Origin: Mycobacterium sherrisii
GTDB taxonomy: Bacteria; Actinomycetota; Actinomycetes; Mycobacteriales; Mycobacteriaceae
Assembly (NCBI RefSeq): GCF_002102355.1
Contig: NZ_LQPT01000093.1
Span: 1 to 64,000, forward strand
Length of the DNA: 64,000 nt
Direction: 5' to 3'
How positions within the stretch are numbered: position 1 is the first letter of the stretch; each line of letters starts with the position of its first letter. The translations under genes and the position numbers were made by a program. Shown here in pieces: positions 7,903 through 17,212 of the stretch. Below the pieces are notes generated by a model. The model searched no databases, was not told the DNA's origin, and saw nothing but the letters and a program-made list of their open reading frames with translations.

Positions 7903-9246
7903 TTAGGCCGGCCCGTAGCTGTAGACCTGCCCGTCGCTGGTGGCGGCCACCACCCGGCGATCGGTGCCGATCGCGAGCCCGACGGGATATCCGGTGGCCT
8001 CGGGTAGCGGATAGCTGCTGAGCGTGTGGCCGTTGCCCGGATCGAATACCAGCAGCGACATGCCCGCGACGCCGTCATGGGCCGGGCCGCCGGTCACCAC
8101 GTAGCCCACGGCGCCGCCGGCCAGTCCCGACGACGACAGCGGGGTAACGTCGTCACGCCGCCACACCTGGTCGGCATGATCGCCCGCGTCCTTGAACGCC
8201 GCCAACCGGGTGTCGGGCCCGCCGCCGGTCACGATCAGGCCCTGCGGGGTGACCGCGGGCGGCGTCTGAGCCAAAAATCCCAGCGGCACCGACCACTTCG
8301 GTTTTCCGTCGGCCGCCGACAGGGCCCACAACCGCTGGTCGCGCCCGTTGACGTAAACGGTTGCGCCGTCGGCGGAAAGCACCGGGCTGGCGATGACCCC
8401 GGCGCCGATCGCGTCGCTGGTCCACTCCCGCGTGATCAGGGGCGACTGGCCGCGGTGGTACTTCAGCCCGACGAGTCCCGCCGCCGGCGCTCCGGGCTGC
8501 CAGACGCCCAGCACGGCGATGCCCGACGCCGTCGAATACGCCGGGGCCGCCGCGACGGGGCAGCCCTGTCGTGCCGGGGCGCAATCCGCCAGCCCGCGCG
8601 TCGCGTCCGTCGGGTCGATCCCGTCGACCAGGTCCAGCGGACTACCTACCACCATGCCGCGGTGCGCGTCGAATACCAGCACCTGTCCCAGGTGCGTCGT
8701 GACCAGCAGTTGGCCGCCGCCCAAAAACCTTGGTGTGGAAGGCATTCCGATCACCGGTTGACGCCACCGGGTCCACTGCGTCACGGGGAACGACAGGAAG
8801 GCGCCCGGCTGGCCGACGTAGAGGTTGTCGAAGCCGTCGAACAGGGGGCCGGCGAAGCCGCCGCCCTGAAACAGCCGCACGCACCAGCGCTGACGGCCCT
8901 TGTCGTTGTTCTCCCACTCCATCAGCGAACATCCGCCCGGGGTTTGGGCGTTGAGGGCTACATAACTGCTGCTCAGGGCGGGGCCGGCGCCCAGGCTGCC
9001 CTTGACCGAGCGGGTCCACTGCAGCGACAGGTTCTCGGCGCCGCCGGTCGCCGTGTAGCTGCTGTTGGCCGCGTCGGCGTAGGGCGCCGACCAACCCGGC
9101 GAGGGCGCGGCGTCGACCCATGAATCGGTGTTGCCGCAGCCGCCGAGGCCCACCGCCAGCACGACCCCCAAAACGACCCCCAAAACGACCTCCAAAACGA
9201 CCGAGGACGGACGCCGAAGCCCACTGACCAGTTGTCGGGCAAGCAC
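7903..9246 (-). CDS. PQQ/WD-like beta-propeller lipoprotein (Rv3035-like)
   Basis: About 447 residues. The N-terminal hydrophobic segment ends in a lipobox, LGGC, so it should be a lipoprotein of the outer face of the membrane. The rest is a PQQ-like propeller with repeated blades such as YVNGRDQRLWALSAADG and VVAATSDGQVYSYGPA. The signal peptide is built from repeats (VVLEVVLGVVLGVVLAVGL), reflecting a 12-base tandem repeat at 9164-9201. The start GTG 9246 is preceded by a purine-rich GGGAAA; GTG 9228 is also possible, and the frame open beyond has no likeness to the family. Its function is unknown. It is divergent from the acyltransferase gene in the MGLP block. Confidence 0.8.
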   Translation of the reverse strand: MLARQLVSGLRRPSSVVLEVVLGVVLGVVLAVGLGGCGNTDSWVDAAPSPGWSAPYADAANSSYTATGGAENLSLQWTRSVKGSLGAGPALSSSYVALNAQTPGGCSLMEWENNDKGRQRWCVRLFQGGGFAGPLFDGFDNLYVGQPGAFLSFPVTQWTRWRQPVIGMPSTPRFLGGGQLLVTTHLGQVLVFDAHRGMVVGSPLDLVDGIDPTDATRGLADCAPARQGCPVAAAPAYSTASGIAVLGVWQPGAPAAGLVGLKYHRGQSPLITREWTSDAIGAGVIASPVLSADGATVYVNGRDQRLWALSAADGKPKWSVPLGFLAQTPPAVTPQGLIVTGGGPDTRLAAFKDAGDHADQVWRRDDVTPLSSSGLAGGAVGYVVTGGPAHDGVAGMSLLVFDPGNGHTLSSYPLPEATGYPVGLAIGTDRRVVAATSDGQVYSYGPA

Positions 9247-9368
9247 GTTCGGTTTCCCAAATCCTTCTTGCGAGGCGGGCCGCGCGTGGGCAGACCCGGC
9301 CGTTCGGCGGCGATTGAGTACAGGTGAGGGTAACCCGTGGCGGTTCGCACGCCGATGATTGCCCGCGT

Positions 9369-9374
9369 TAGGCT
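9369..9374 (+). promoter_or_regulatory. -10 element for the Rv3034c-like gene
   Basis: TAGGCT ends 8 bases before ATG 9383, and no ribosome site is seen, so a leaderless transcript is likely. Confidence 0.45.
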
Positions 9375-9382
9375 TTCCGGCC

Positions 9383-10120
9383 ATGACGAGCATGTGGGGG
9401 GCCCCGGTCCATCGCCGCTGGCGGGGATCACGGTTGCGGGACCCACGCCAGGCCAAGTTCCTGACGCTGGCCTCGCTGAAGTGGGTGCTGCGCAACCGCG
9501 CCTACACGCCGTGGTACCTGGTGCGCTATTGGCGGCTGCTCAAGTTCAAGCTGGCCAATCCGCACATCATCACCCGGGGGATGGTGTTCCTCGGGAAGGG
9601 CGTCGAGATCCACGCGACACCTGAATTGGCGCAACTCGAGATCGGCCGGTGGGTGCACATCGGCGACAAGAACACGATCCGCGCGCACGAAGGCTCGCTG
9701 CGGTTCGGCGACAAGGTCGTGCTGGGCCGTGACAACGTGATCAACGCCTACCTCGACATCGAGCTCGGGGATTCGGTGCTGATGGCCGACTGGTGCTACG
9801 TCTGCGATTTCGACCACCGGATGGACGACATCACCCTGCCCATCAAGGACCAGGGCATCGTCAAGTCGCCGGTGCGGATCGGGCCGGACACCTGGGTGGG
9901 GGTGAAGGTGACGGTGCTGCGCGGCACGTCGATCGGGCGCGGCTGCGTGCTCGGCTCCCACGCGGTGGTGCGCGGGGTGGTCCCGGACTACTCGATCGCG
10001 GTCGGGGCGCCGGCCAAGGTGGTCAAGAACCGGCAGCTGTCCTGGGAGAGCTCGGCCGCCCAGCGCGCCGAATTGGCTGCCGCGCTGGCCGATATCGAGC
10101 GCAAGAAGGCGGCCCGCTAG
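9383..10120 (+). CDS. Hexapeptide-repeat O-acyltransferase (Rv3034c-like)
   Basis: A 245-residue left-handed beta-helix acyltransferase of the maltose/galactoside acetyltransferase type. Hexapeptide repeats run from about residue 70 to 200 (IGRWVHIGDKNTIRA, VVLGRDNVINAY, VRIGPDTWVGVKVTV, GTSIGRGCVLGSHAVV), with catalytic-loop histidine in CDFDHRMDD and the closing VGAPAKVVKNRQL. It has been proposed as an acyltransferase for methylglucose lipopolysaccharide because of its position in the MGLP gene block. ATG 9383 is chosen because the homolog starts at M-T-x-M-W-G-A and because of the -10 element just upstream. Its stop overlaps that of the convergent DUF4333 gene by 4 bases. Confidence 0.88.
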   Translation: MTSMWGAPVHRRWRGSRLRDPRQAKFLTLASLKWVLRNRAYTPWYLVRYWRLLKFKLANPHIITRGMVFLGKGVEIHATPELAQLEIGRWVHIGDKNTIRAHEGSLRFGDKVVLGRDNVINAYLDIELGDSVLMADWCYVCDFDHRMDDITLPIKDQGIVKSPVRIGPDTWVGVKVTVLRGTSIGRGCVLGSHAVVRGVVPDYSIAVGAPAKVVKNRQLSWESSAAQRAELAAALADIERKKAAR

Positions 10121-10671
10121 CCCGCAGATGGGCGGTCGTCGACGACGAAGTGGTAGTCGACCGTGCCGCCGTCGACGCCCGTGACCGACACGTTCACCCC
10201 GTAGGTCTCGCCGTTGGTGACGAGCTTGCAGCGCAGCGTCGCGCCCTGCACGCCCTTGAGGTTGTCGGGACAGGTGACCGATTCGGGTTTGGTGCCCACC
10301 TGCTGGGTGATGTTGTCGCTGATCGCGGTGGCGACCTGGTTCTTGTCGACGGTCTCCACCATGTCGAACTTGACGTCGCTGCCGCTGACACTGGTCACCG
10401 TCACGTTGACGTTGTAGGTCGAGCCCTTCACCTTCATCGTGCAGTTCAGCTGCGCCCCGATCGTGGCGGGCAGGTCGCCCGGGCAGTCCACGGACTCGGG
10501 CTTGGTGCCCTGAGCGTCGGTCAGCTTCTGGGTGATCTGGCTGGCGACGTCGCCCTTGGCTACCGCGTGCGACGACGACGAACCGATCGAGCACGAACAC
10601 GCGCCGGCGCCGGCCATCAGGCCCGCGGCGGCAGCGGAAATCAGCAAGGTCCGAACGAGCGAGTGTGTCAT
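10117..10671 (-). CDS. Lipoprotein with two DUF4333 domains (Rv3033-like)
   Basis: A 184-residue lipoprotein: hydrophobic N-terminus, then the lipobox-like GAGAC near residue 25. Two tandem DUF4333 domains follow, about residues 45-105 and 110-172. Each has the same order: ITQKL or ITQQV, GTKPESV, a Cys-Pro pair (DCPGDL, TCPDNL), then LNCTMKVKG or LRCKLVTNG, then a V-N-V strand. The paired cysteines in each copy probably form a disulfide outside the cell. The start is ATG 10671 with GGGAGGCG upstream. Its function is unknown. The carotenoid island begins just upstream of it. Confidence 0.85.
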   Translation of the reverse strand: MTHSLVRTLLISAAAAGLMAGAGACSCSIGSSSSHAVAKGDVASQITQKLTDAQGTKPESVDCPGDLPATIGAQLNCTMKVKGSTYNVNVTVTSVSGSDVKFDMVETVDKNQVATAISDNITQQVGTKPESVTCPDNLKGVQGATLRCKLVTNGETYGVNVSVTGVDGGTVDYHFVVDDRPSAG

Positions 10672-10783
10672 ATCGCCTCCCGCGGCGCATCAGCAACTGC
10701 CGGTCGGCTGATAGTTGCATGACAGAGCGCCTTGAGAGGGGGATTCCGCAAATATTTTGCGGGTGCTCGCGGGTCGGTTTCGG

Positions 10784-12112
10784 CTAGGAACTCAACACCT
10801 GATACCGGTGCAGCGCCTCCCTGCGTTCGGCCCCGTGGTCGACGATCGGCGCCGGATAGCCGGGTGGGCGGTCACCGGTGCGCACATGGGCGTCGACGGC
10901 GTCGCGAAGCTCGGGCACCCACTGCCGGATGTAGTCCCCGTCGGGGTCGAACTTGACGCCCTGTGTGGTCGGGTTGAACACCCGGAAGTAGGGCGCGGCG
11001 TCGGTGCCGGACCCGGCGCACCACTGCCAGCCGTGCTGGTTGTTGGCCATGTCGCCGTCGAGAAGCTGATCGAGGAACCACGCGGCGCCCCACTGCCACG
11101 GCAGGTGGAGATCTTTGACGAGAAACGAGGCGACGATCATCCGCACCCGGTTGGGCATGAAGCCGATCTGGCGCAGCTGGCGCATTCCGGCGTCGACGAT
11201 CGGAAATCCGGTCTGCCCGGCCTGCCACGCCTCGAAGCGGCGTTGCGCCTCGGCGCCGGTGTCGGTCTCGATGTCGTCGAAGTTGCTGTTCCAGTTGCGC
11301 CAGGCGCTGCGCGGCCAGTGATGCAGCACGTCGGCGTAAAAGTCGCGAAAAGCCAACTCGCGCAGATACGCCTGGGCGCCGCGTTCGCGCGGGTCGAGGT
11401 CGACGACCATGCTGCGGGGGTGGATGGTGCCGAATTTCAGGTGGGCCGACATGCGGCTGGTGCCCGCGATACCGGGCCGGTTGCGGTCGGTGTCATAGGT
11501 TTTCAGCCCCTTACCCACGAACGACTTCCACTGCTCGTGCGCGGTGCCGGCCGCGATGTCCAAACGGGAACCGGGGTCGGGAATCGCGCAAGCCTGGATC
11601 GGCACGTCGGCCGGGTCGATCCAGCGCGCGGACGCGGCGTCGGACTTCGCCGGTGTTCGCCAGCCCGCCGCGCGCCACTGGCGAAGGAACGGGGTGAACA
11701 CCTTGTCGGGGGCGCCGTCCGGTTTCGTCACCCGCCCGGGCGACACCAGGTAGGGCGAGCCCGTCGCGACCAGTGGGACCGAACCCAGTGCGGCGCTGAC
11801 CTTTTCGTCGCGTCGCTTGCCGTAGGGCGCGAAGTCTTCGGAGATGTGAACCGCCGGGGCGCCGATTTCGCGCGCCAGAAGCGGAATCTGGTGCTCGGGC
11901 CGTCCGCGAACCACCAGAAGCCGGCCATCGAGGTCGTCGCGCAGCGCCCGCAGCGCGTCGCCCAGGAATTGCAGGCGACGCTGACCCGACGATCGCTCCA
12001 ATCGCGGGTCGAGCACGAAGCAGGCCAGCACCTGGTCGCTGTCGGCCGCGGCGAGCAGCGCGGGGTGGTCGCGCACCCGCAGGTCGCGGCGAAACCACAA
12101 CAGCGCGGGCAT
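10784..12112 (-). CDS. phr: Deoxyribodipyrimidine photolyase
   Basis: A 442-residue class I cryptochrome/photolyase that repairs UV-induced pyrimidine dimers using light. It starts MPALLWFRRDLRVRDHPAL, and the FAD-binding C-terminal domain holds GTSRMSAHLKFGTIHPR, the WRNWNSNFDD region, RQIGFMPNRVRMIVASFLVKDL and the signature DGDMANNQHGWQW. ATG 12112 overlaps the stop of tspO by one base (TAATG), so it is the last gene of an mmpL-tspO-phr operon. The frame stays open upstream, but that stretch is the tspO coding region read out of frame. Placing photolyase beside carotenoid genes is a common light-response arrangement in actinobacteria. Confidence 0.95.
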   Translation of the reverse strand: MPALLWFRRDLRVRDHPALLAAADSDQVLACFVLDPRLERSSGQRRLQFLGDALRALRDDLDGRLLVVRGRPEHQIPLLAREIGAPAVHISEDFAPYGKRRDEKVSAALGSVPLVATGSPYLVSPGRVTKPDGAPDKVFTPFLRQWRAAGWRTPAKSDAASARWIDPADVPIQACAIPDPGSRLDIAAGTAHEQWKSFVGKGLKTYDTDRNRPGIAGTSRMSAHLKFGTIHPRSMVVDLDPRERGAQAYLRELAFRDFYADVLHHWPRSAWRNWNSNFDDIETDTGAEAQRRFEAWQAGQTGFPIVDAGMRQLRQIGFMPNRVRMIVASFLVKDLHLPWQWGAAWFLDQLLDGDMANNQHGWQWCAGSGTDAAPYFRVFNPTTQGVKFDPDGDYIRQWVPELRDAVDAHVRTGDRPPGYPAPIVDHGAERREALHRYQVLSS

Positions 12113-12600
12113 TATTGGCCGCCGCGATTGAGCCGCCAGATGTGGGTGGACAACACGGTGGCGAACGCACACCACGCCGGGTAGGGCGAGAGCGTAAGCC
12201 CGGCGCGGGGATCCGCGGCGGCGGCGCGGCGGGCCAGGTCGGCGCTGCTGGCGGTCAGTGCGGCGGCACCGAACGCAGCGGCGCCCAGCTGGTGGAACCG
12301 GAAGAACAGCCAACTCCACGCGGCGTTGAGCACCAGATTGACCGTCAGCGCGGTCGCGTACCCGCGCGACTTGTCGTGCTGTCCCGCGGCACGCAACTTG
12401 TCCAGCGTCACCGCCGACGTGGTGGCGAGGTCGGTGTACAGACCGGTCCACACCACCGGGAACGCCGCGGCGGGCGGCTGATAGTAGGGTTTGCGCAGCC
12501 CCGCGAACCACCCCGGCGTCCGTCGCGGGCCGGCAATGCTTCCGGTGCCGGCGGCCGCGGCAACCGCCAGGGCGGTCGTAGCCAGCGTCGAGGACTTCAC
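12112..12600 (-). CDS. tspO: TspO/MBR family membrane protein
   Basis: A 162-residue five-helix membrane protein of the TspO/peripheral benzodiazepine receptor family, which binds porphyrins and tunes pigment or oxidative-stress responses in bacteria. The family signature is visible in TPGWFAGLRKPYYQPPAAAFPVVWTGLYTDLA, followed by LNAAWSWLFFRFHQLG and the last helix with LSPYPAWCAFATVLSTHIWRLN. GTG 12600 overlaps the stop of the mmpL gene (GTGA). In Rhodobacter, TspO modulates photopigment gene expression, so a pigment-linked role here is a reasonable inference. Confidence 0.9.
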   Translation of the reverse strand: MKSSTLATTALAVAAAAGTGSIAGPRRTPGWFAGLRKPYYQPPAAAFPVVWTGLYTDLATTSAVTLDKLRAAGQHDKSRGYATALTVNLVLNAAWSWLFFRFHQLGAAAFGAAALTASSADLARRAAAADPRAGLTLSPYPAWCAFATVLSTHIWRLNRGGQ

Positions 12601-14699
12601 AGTCGGCTCCGTTCGTATTGTATCCAATTGGTCTGCACCGCAGTGGGTTTGGTTGACGTCGGGGAGGTGGGCCACCAGATCCGCTCGCCGATCAGGGCGA
12701 AGATCGCCGGGATCACCAGCGTGCGCACCACGAAAGTGTCCAACAGAATGCCCAGGCCGACGATGATGCCGAGCTGTGTCAGCACGATCAGGGGCAACAC
12801 GGCCAGCACGCAGAACACCGCCGCCAAAACGATTCCGGCGCTGGTGATTACGCCGCCGGTGGCGGAGACGGCGCGAATGATGCCGTCGCGGGTACCGTGG
12901 TGTTCGGCTTCCTCGCGGGCGCGGGTGACCAAGAAGATCGTGTAGTCCACGCCGAGGGCGGCCAGGAAGAGGAACGCGAAGAGCGGCGTGCTGTTGTCCA
13001 GCGCGGGAAATCCGAATACGTGCATGCTCGTCCAGCCGCCCAGCCCGAGCGCTGCCAGCGCGCCCAGGATGGTCGCGGACAGCAAGTTCGGCGGCGCCAG
13101 CGCCGAGCGCAGCAGCACGAAGAGGACGACCAAAATCACGGCCAGGATTGCCGGAATCAGCAGCAGCCGGTCGTGGGCGGCCGCGTCGCGGACGTCGAGC
13201 GCTTGCGCGTCGGGACCGCCGACGAGCGCCGACGGCGTGATCGACTTAGTCGAATGTCGCAGCGCGACAATCGTTTTGAATGCTTGACCGGATGACGGCG
13301 CGGCGTCGGTCACCACCGACCACTTCGTCAGACCGGTTGCCGATCGGCCCGTTTGGGTTGCCGACACCACACCGGGGGTGGCCGAGATCGCCGTCTGCAG
13401 TTGCGTCTCCTGGGCAGTGGGACCGACAACGAGTGTCGGGTTGGCCGCACCGGCCGGGAAGTGTGCGGAAACCACGTCGTAGCCGGACACCGAATCGGCT
13501 TGCACGCGGAACTGTTGGGTCTGCGACAGGCCGATGCGCGTTCCGAGCAGGCCGGTGGCCAGCACGCCCAGCGCGGTGATCGCGACTACGGCGACGACCG
13601 CCGGGCGGCGGGCGACCCGTTCGGCGATGCGGTGCCAGGCCGCGCCGTCGGCCGTGGGGCCTGCCGCCGTGATGCGCGGCCAGAAGAGTCGTGGCCCGCA
13701 CACCGCGAGCAGCGGTGGCAGCACCACCAGGATCGACGCCGCGGCAATCACCAGACCACAGGCCCCGAGCGCGCCCAGGCTGCGGGTGCTCGGTGTGGCG
13801 GCGAACAGCAAGGTGAGTAGGGCCAGCACCACGGTGGCGTTGCTGGCCAGGATGGCCGGTCCGGCCCGGCGCACCGCGCGCCGCAGCGCGTCGCGATGGT
13901 CGGTGTGCCGCCGGAGTTCTTCTCGGTAGCGGGAAATCAGCAGCAGCGCGTAGTTGCTGCCCGCCCCGAACACCAGCACGCTGGTGATGCCGGAGGTGGA
14001 GCCGTCGAAACTCAGGCCGGTCAACGATGCGACCGCCGTGCCCACCGCGGCCGCGACCCGATCGGCGAACCCGATCACCAGCAGCGGCGCCAGCCACAGC
14101 ACCGGTGAGCGGTAGGTGGCGATCAACAGCACGGCCACCACCGACGCCGTCACCGCCAGCAGCGTGATGTCGGCATGGGTGAAGGCCCCGGCGATATCCG
14201 CGCCGAACGCCGGGCCGCCCGTCACGTGCGCGACGAGATCGGCCGGCAAACCATTGCGGGCAGCGCTGCGCAGCGCGGCCACCCCCTGGCTCAGGACCAC
14301 GCCGGACAGGTCCGCGCGAATGGTCGCGACGCCGAGGGCCGCCTTGCCGTCCGCCGACACCGTGGGCGGCTGCGGATGGCTGGACCCGAACGGTGTCACC
14401 GCGGCCTGCATCCGATCGCGGGCGTCCTGGGTGGCCGCGATGTCGGGCGCGGTCAGGCGCGCGCCGTCGGCCCGGTTGACCACCAGCAGCACCGGCGCGT
14501 CGTCGCCGCCGGGGAACTGAGGTGCCAGGTTGTCGAGTTTCGCGGACTCCGAATCGACCGGAACCGACTGTGGCGCCCGCCCTGCTGCGGCATTTTCGCC
14601 GATCAACATCATGAGGCCGGTGCCCAGCAGTACGGCGGCCAGCCCCCACCGCCACGAGTGGCGGTCGGTGACCCAGCGGGCGAAAGCGTCCGACATCAA
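12597..14699 (-). CDS. MmpL-type RND transporter in the carotenoid locus
   Basis: A 700-residue MMPL-family protein with the two-fold layout of one helix, a periplasmic loop (about 35-165), five helices, then a second loop (about 385-500) and a second helix bundle. Conserved pieces include [20 protein letters not shown] in the first half and [21 protein letters not shown] in the second, the latter with the proton-relay-like Asp-Tyr pair. It is shorter than the 950-residue MmpL proteins and lacks a cytoplasmic tail. It leads the mmpL-tspO-phr operon. The C. glutamicum crt operon also contains an MmpL-like gene (cg0722), so a link to carotenoid placement or export is plausible but unproven. The start is ATG 14699 or 14696. 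Confidence 0.88.
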   Translation of the reverse strand: MMSDAFARWVTDRHSWRWGLAAVLLGTGLMMLIGENAAAGRAPQSVPVDSESAKLDNLAPQFPGGDDAPVLLVVNRADGARLTAPDIAATQDARDRMQAAVTPFGSSHPQPPTVSADGKAALGVATIRADLSGVVLSQGVAALRSAARNGLPADLVAHVTGGPAFGADIAGAFTHADITLLAVTASVVAVLLIATYRSPVLWLAPLLVIGFADRVAAAVGTAVASLTGLSFDGSTSGITSVLVFGAGSNYALLLISRYREELRRHTDHRDALRRAVRRAGPAILASNATVVLALLTLLFAATPSTRSLGALGACGLVIAAASILVVLPPLLAVCGPRLFWPRITAAGPTADGAAWHRIAERVARRPAVVAVVAITALGVLATGLLGTRIGLSQTQQFRVQADSVSGYDVVSAHFPAGAANPTLVVGPTAQETQLQTAISATPGVVSATQTGRSATGLTKWSVVTDAAPSSGQAFKTIVALRHSTKSITPSALVGGPDAQALDVRDAAAHDRLLLIPAILAVILVVLFVLLRSALAPPNLLSATILGALAALGLGGWTSMHVFGFPALDNSTPLFAFLFLAALGVDYTIFLVTRAREEAEHHGTRDGIIRAVSATGGVITSAGIVLAAVFCVLAVLPLIVLTQLGIIVGLGILLDTFVVRTLVIPAIFALIGERIWWPTSPTSTKPTAVQTNWIQYERSRL

Positions 14700-14723
14700 C
14701 CTACTATTTCAATCAATTAATAA

Positions 14724-14736
14724 TTAAGCAACTTAA
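14724..14736. promoter_or_regulatory. Palindrome TTAAG-CAA-CTTAA, candidate operator
   Basis: A perfect 5-base inverted repeat with a 3-base centre, overlapping a second palindrome TTAAT-A-ATTAA (14717-14727). Both sit in an AT-rich spike 18-40 bases upstream of the mmpL start, very unlike the surrounding GC-rich DNA. The size and symmetry suit a MarR dimer, and a MarR gene lies in the same locus. Confidence 0.45.
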
Positions 14737-14777
14737 CAACCTGGCTGGCCGCAGGTCAGTATGCTGCGATTCTGACG

Positions 14778-14802
14778 TACCCAAACCTGGGTGCCCTGCA
14801 AC
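14778..14802 (-). promoter_or_regulatory. Candidate SigF-like promoter for mmpL-tspO-phr
   Basis: On the minus strand GTTG is followed after 16 bases by GGGTA. This is one base off the GTTT-N15-17-GGGTA pattern of mycobacterial SigF promoters. It would give a leader of about 70 bases containing the AT-rich palindromes. Confidence 0.35.
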
Positions 14803-14887
14803 GTACGGAATCGGAAGAACCACAAACCATGCGGCACTACCTCGAATCGACGCGCGTTCGCGGCCCGCGAATGGGTACCACCTGAGG

Positions 14888-15931
14888 ATGCACCGTCGCG
14901 GTGAGATCACCACCCGCAAGCGCCGCCACATCGACGTCTGTCTGCACGACGACGTCGGCTACCAGCACGTCACGACCGGCCTCGAGCGCTACCGGCTGCC
15001 GTACAACGCGTTGACCCAGACCAACCTCGGCGACGTCGATCTGTCCACCGAATTCCTCGGCGTGCCATTGCGGGCACCAATTCTGGTGGGGGCCATGACC
15101 GGCGGTGCCCGCCTGTCGGGCACCATCAACCGCAATCTGGCCGCGGCGGCCCAGCAATTGGGCATCGGCATGATGCTCGGATCCCAACGCGTGATGCTGC
15201 GCGGCGCATCGGGGGAGCGGGCCGCCGCGAGCTTCGCCGTGCGCGACGTGGCGCCCGACGTGCTGCTGCTCGGCAACATCGGCCTGTCGCAGTTCACCAA
15301 GGATGCGCTGCCTGACATCGTAGCGGCGCTCGACCGGGTTGGCGCGAATGCGCTTGCCGTGCATACGAATCCGTTGCAGGAGGCCGTCCAGCGACACGGC
15401 GACACCGACTTCGCCGGCTCGCTGGACCGGCTGCATGACCTGACCGACCTGCTGGGCTATCCGGTGCTGCTGAAGGAGGTTGGGCACGGGATCGGTGCCG
15501 GTGCCATCGGTGAACTGCTGCGCTTGACCGGTGCACCGCCGGTGGCCGCGATCGATGTGGCCGGTGCCGGTGGCACGTCGTGGTCACGCGTCGAACAGTT
15601 CGTCCGCTACGGCGAAGTGCGCTACCCGGATCTGGCGGACTGGGGCATACCGACCGCGCAGGCGGTACGGGAGGTGCGTGCGGCACTGCCGAATATCCCG
15701 TTGGTCGCCTCCGGCGGTATCCGCACCGGAACGGATGCGGCCAAGGCGCTGTGCCTGGGCGCCGACGTGGTGGCGGTTGCCCGCCCCCTGCTCTCGGCGG
15801 CCATCGAATCCGCTGCCGCGGTAACGGGTTTGCTGCAGGACATCGTCGACGAGCTGCGGGTGTGCCTGCACGGCTGCGGCGCGTGGAACCTGGCTGCGCT
15901 GCGCGACGTCGGCCTGACCGGTCTCCCGTGA
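14888..15931 (+). CDS. fni: Type 2 isopentenyl-diphosphate delta-isomerase
   Basis: A 347-residue FMN-dependent isomerase that interconverts IPP and DMAPP, feeding GGPP synthesis. Visible family motifs: [11 protein letters not shown] near the start, [42 protein letters not shown] (flavin and substrate loop), [16 protein letters not shown], then [23 protein letters not shown] of the TIM barrel phosphate-binding end. Length and order fit the family exactly. ATG 14888 lies 10 bases after GGGTA (14873-14877), but no proper -35 partner is found. It is followed after 6 bases by the glycosyltransferase gene, so the two form a short operon. Confidence 0.93.
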   Translation: MHRRGEITTRKRRHIDVCLHDDVGYQHVTTGLERYRLPYNALTQTNLGDVDLSTEFLGVPLRAPILVGAMTGGARLSGTINRNLAAAAQQLGIGMMLGSQRVMLRGASGERAAASFAVRDVAPDVLLLGNIGLSQFTKDALPDIVAALDRVGANALAVHTNPLQEAVQRHGDTDFAGSLDRLHDLTDLLGYPVLLKEVGHGIGAGAIGELLRLTGAPPVAAIDVAGAGGTSWSRVEQFVRYGEVRYPDLADWGIPTAQAVREVRAALPNIPLVASGGIRTGTDAAKALCLGADVVAVARPLLSAAIESAAAVTGLLQDIVDELRVCLHGCGAWNLAALRDVGLTGLP

Positions 15932-15937
15932 GGGAAA

Positions 15938-17212
15938 ATGGCGAAAATCCTGGCATACGGTTCACCCGCGCTCGGTCACGTGTACCCGTTGGCGGCTCTG
16001 TTGGCCGAACTCGTCGGGCGTGGACACCAGGTGCATCTGCGTACCCTGGCGGCCGAGGTGGCGACGATGTCCGGGATCGGCGTGCACGCGCAGGCCGTGG
16101 ATGCCCGCGTCGAGGCCATTACCGGACGGGATTGGTTGGCGGGCAACGCCTTGGGCGTGCTGCGCAGCACCCTCGACGTGCTGTGTCGATGCGCGGTCGT
16201 CGAGGTCGACGACCTGCGGCACGCCATCGATGACGTCGCGCCCGACGTCGTGATCGTCGACGCGAACTGCTGGGGCGCCATCTCGGCGGCGCAGGCCAGT
16301 GGTATCGGTTGGCTGGTGTTTTCGCCGTTCACGCCGTACCTGCGTTCCAGCGCGGCGCCGCCGTTCGGTCCCGGCTTGCGGCCGCTGCCCGGCCCCCTCG
16401 GGCGACTGCGCGACGCATCCGTGCGCCCCGTCGTGCGTCAGCTCTTCGACCGCCCGGTATTGCCCGCCCTCAACAGGATTCGGGCGAGGTTGGGCGTGCG
16501 TGCGGTCGGGTCGGTGGACGAGCTGATGCGTCAGGCGCCGCTGTTGCTGGCGGTGGGCGGCGAACCCTTCGAATATCCACACCCCGATTGGGACGACGCC
16601 GTGCACTTCCTCGGCGCCTGCGATTTCGAACCCGTACCCGCGGTCGTGCCCGAATGGCTGTCCGGGATCGATCGAGGCAGTGACACACCCCTGGTGCTGG
16701 TCAGCACGTCCTCGATCCCGCAGGCTGATGCGAGGCTGGCACACACGGCGTTGCGCGCGCTGGCCGAGGAGCCCGTCCACGTGGTGGCCACCTTCCCGGC
16801 CGGAATACCGCCCGGCCTGCCGTCGACGGCCAACGCGTCGGTGACCCGCTTCCTCAGTCACAGCGTGGTCCTCGACCGGGCGGTCTGTGCGGTGACCCAC
16901 GCGGGCATGGGTGCCACCGTCAAGGCGCTGAGCCGCGGTGTGCCGGTGTGCACCGTGCCGTTCGCGCGGGACCAAGCCGAAGTTGCCCGCCGGGTTCAGG
17001 TGGCGGGCTGCGGTACCCGCCTGCCGGCGCGCCGGCTCACGACCGCGCGCCTGGCCGAGGCCGTGCGCACGGCGATGACCATGGCCGAGGGTGGCCGCCG
17101 GGTTCGCCGCGACCGGGGGTGTGGCGCGCGGCGCCGACCTGATCGAGCAGCGCCTGTTGGGCATCGCTGCGGCGGGGTCTACTGCGCTGCGCCCTGCCGC
17201 GCGGCACGCTGA
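15938..17212 (+). CDS. UDP-glycosyltransferase, CrtX/MGT-like; C-terminus probably frameshifted
   Basis: A GT-B glycosyltransferase of family 1 (MGT or zeaxanthin glucosyltransferase type). N-terminal domain: ILAYGSPALGHVYPLAALLAEL. Donor-binding domain: PLVLVSTSS, the PSPG-like SVVLDRAVCAVTHAGMGATVKAL (His-Ala-Gly-Met-Gly), and GVPVCTVPFARDQAEVARRV. After TMAEGG at about 17092 the frame becomes arginine-rich and unlike the family. The +1 frame continues naturally as VAAGFAATGGVARGADLIEQ and reaches TGA at 17244. A small deletion or sequencing error there is likely. As read, only the last 40 residues differ. It may glucosylate a hydroxylated carotenoid, an inference from its neighbours. Confidence 0.75.
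   Translation: MAKILAYGSPALGHVYPLAALLAELVGRGHQVHLRTLAAEVATMSGIGVHAQAVDARVEAITGRDWLAGNALGVLRSTLDVLCRCAVVEVDDLRHAIDDVAPDVVIVDANCWGAISAAQASGIGWLVFSPFTPYLRSSAAPPFGPGLRPLPGPLGRLRDASVRPVVRQLFDRPVLPALNRIRARLGVRAVGSVDELMRQAPLLLAVGGEPFEYPHPDWDDAVHFLGACDFEPVPAVVPEWLSGIDRGSDTPLVLVSTSSIPQADARLAHTALRALAEEPVHVVATFPAGIPPGLPSTANASVTRFLSHSVVLDRAVCAVTHAGMGATVKALSRGVPVCTVPFARDQAEVARRVQVAGCGTRLPARRLTTARLAEAVRTAMTMAEGGRRVRRDRGCGARRRPDRAAPVGHRCGGVYCAAPCRAAR

Noticed and set aside
10757-12184. Long plus-strand open frame of 475 codons
   Set aside because: It lies opposite the photolyase and tspO genes, and its sequence is rich in His, Gly and Arg without any family likeness; a shadow of high-GC coding DNA.
14854-14877. 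SigF-type promoter for idi2
   Set aside because: GGGTA is present at 14873, but the only GTT-like -35 (GTTC at 14856) leaves a 13-base spacer, outside the accepted range.
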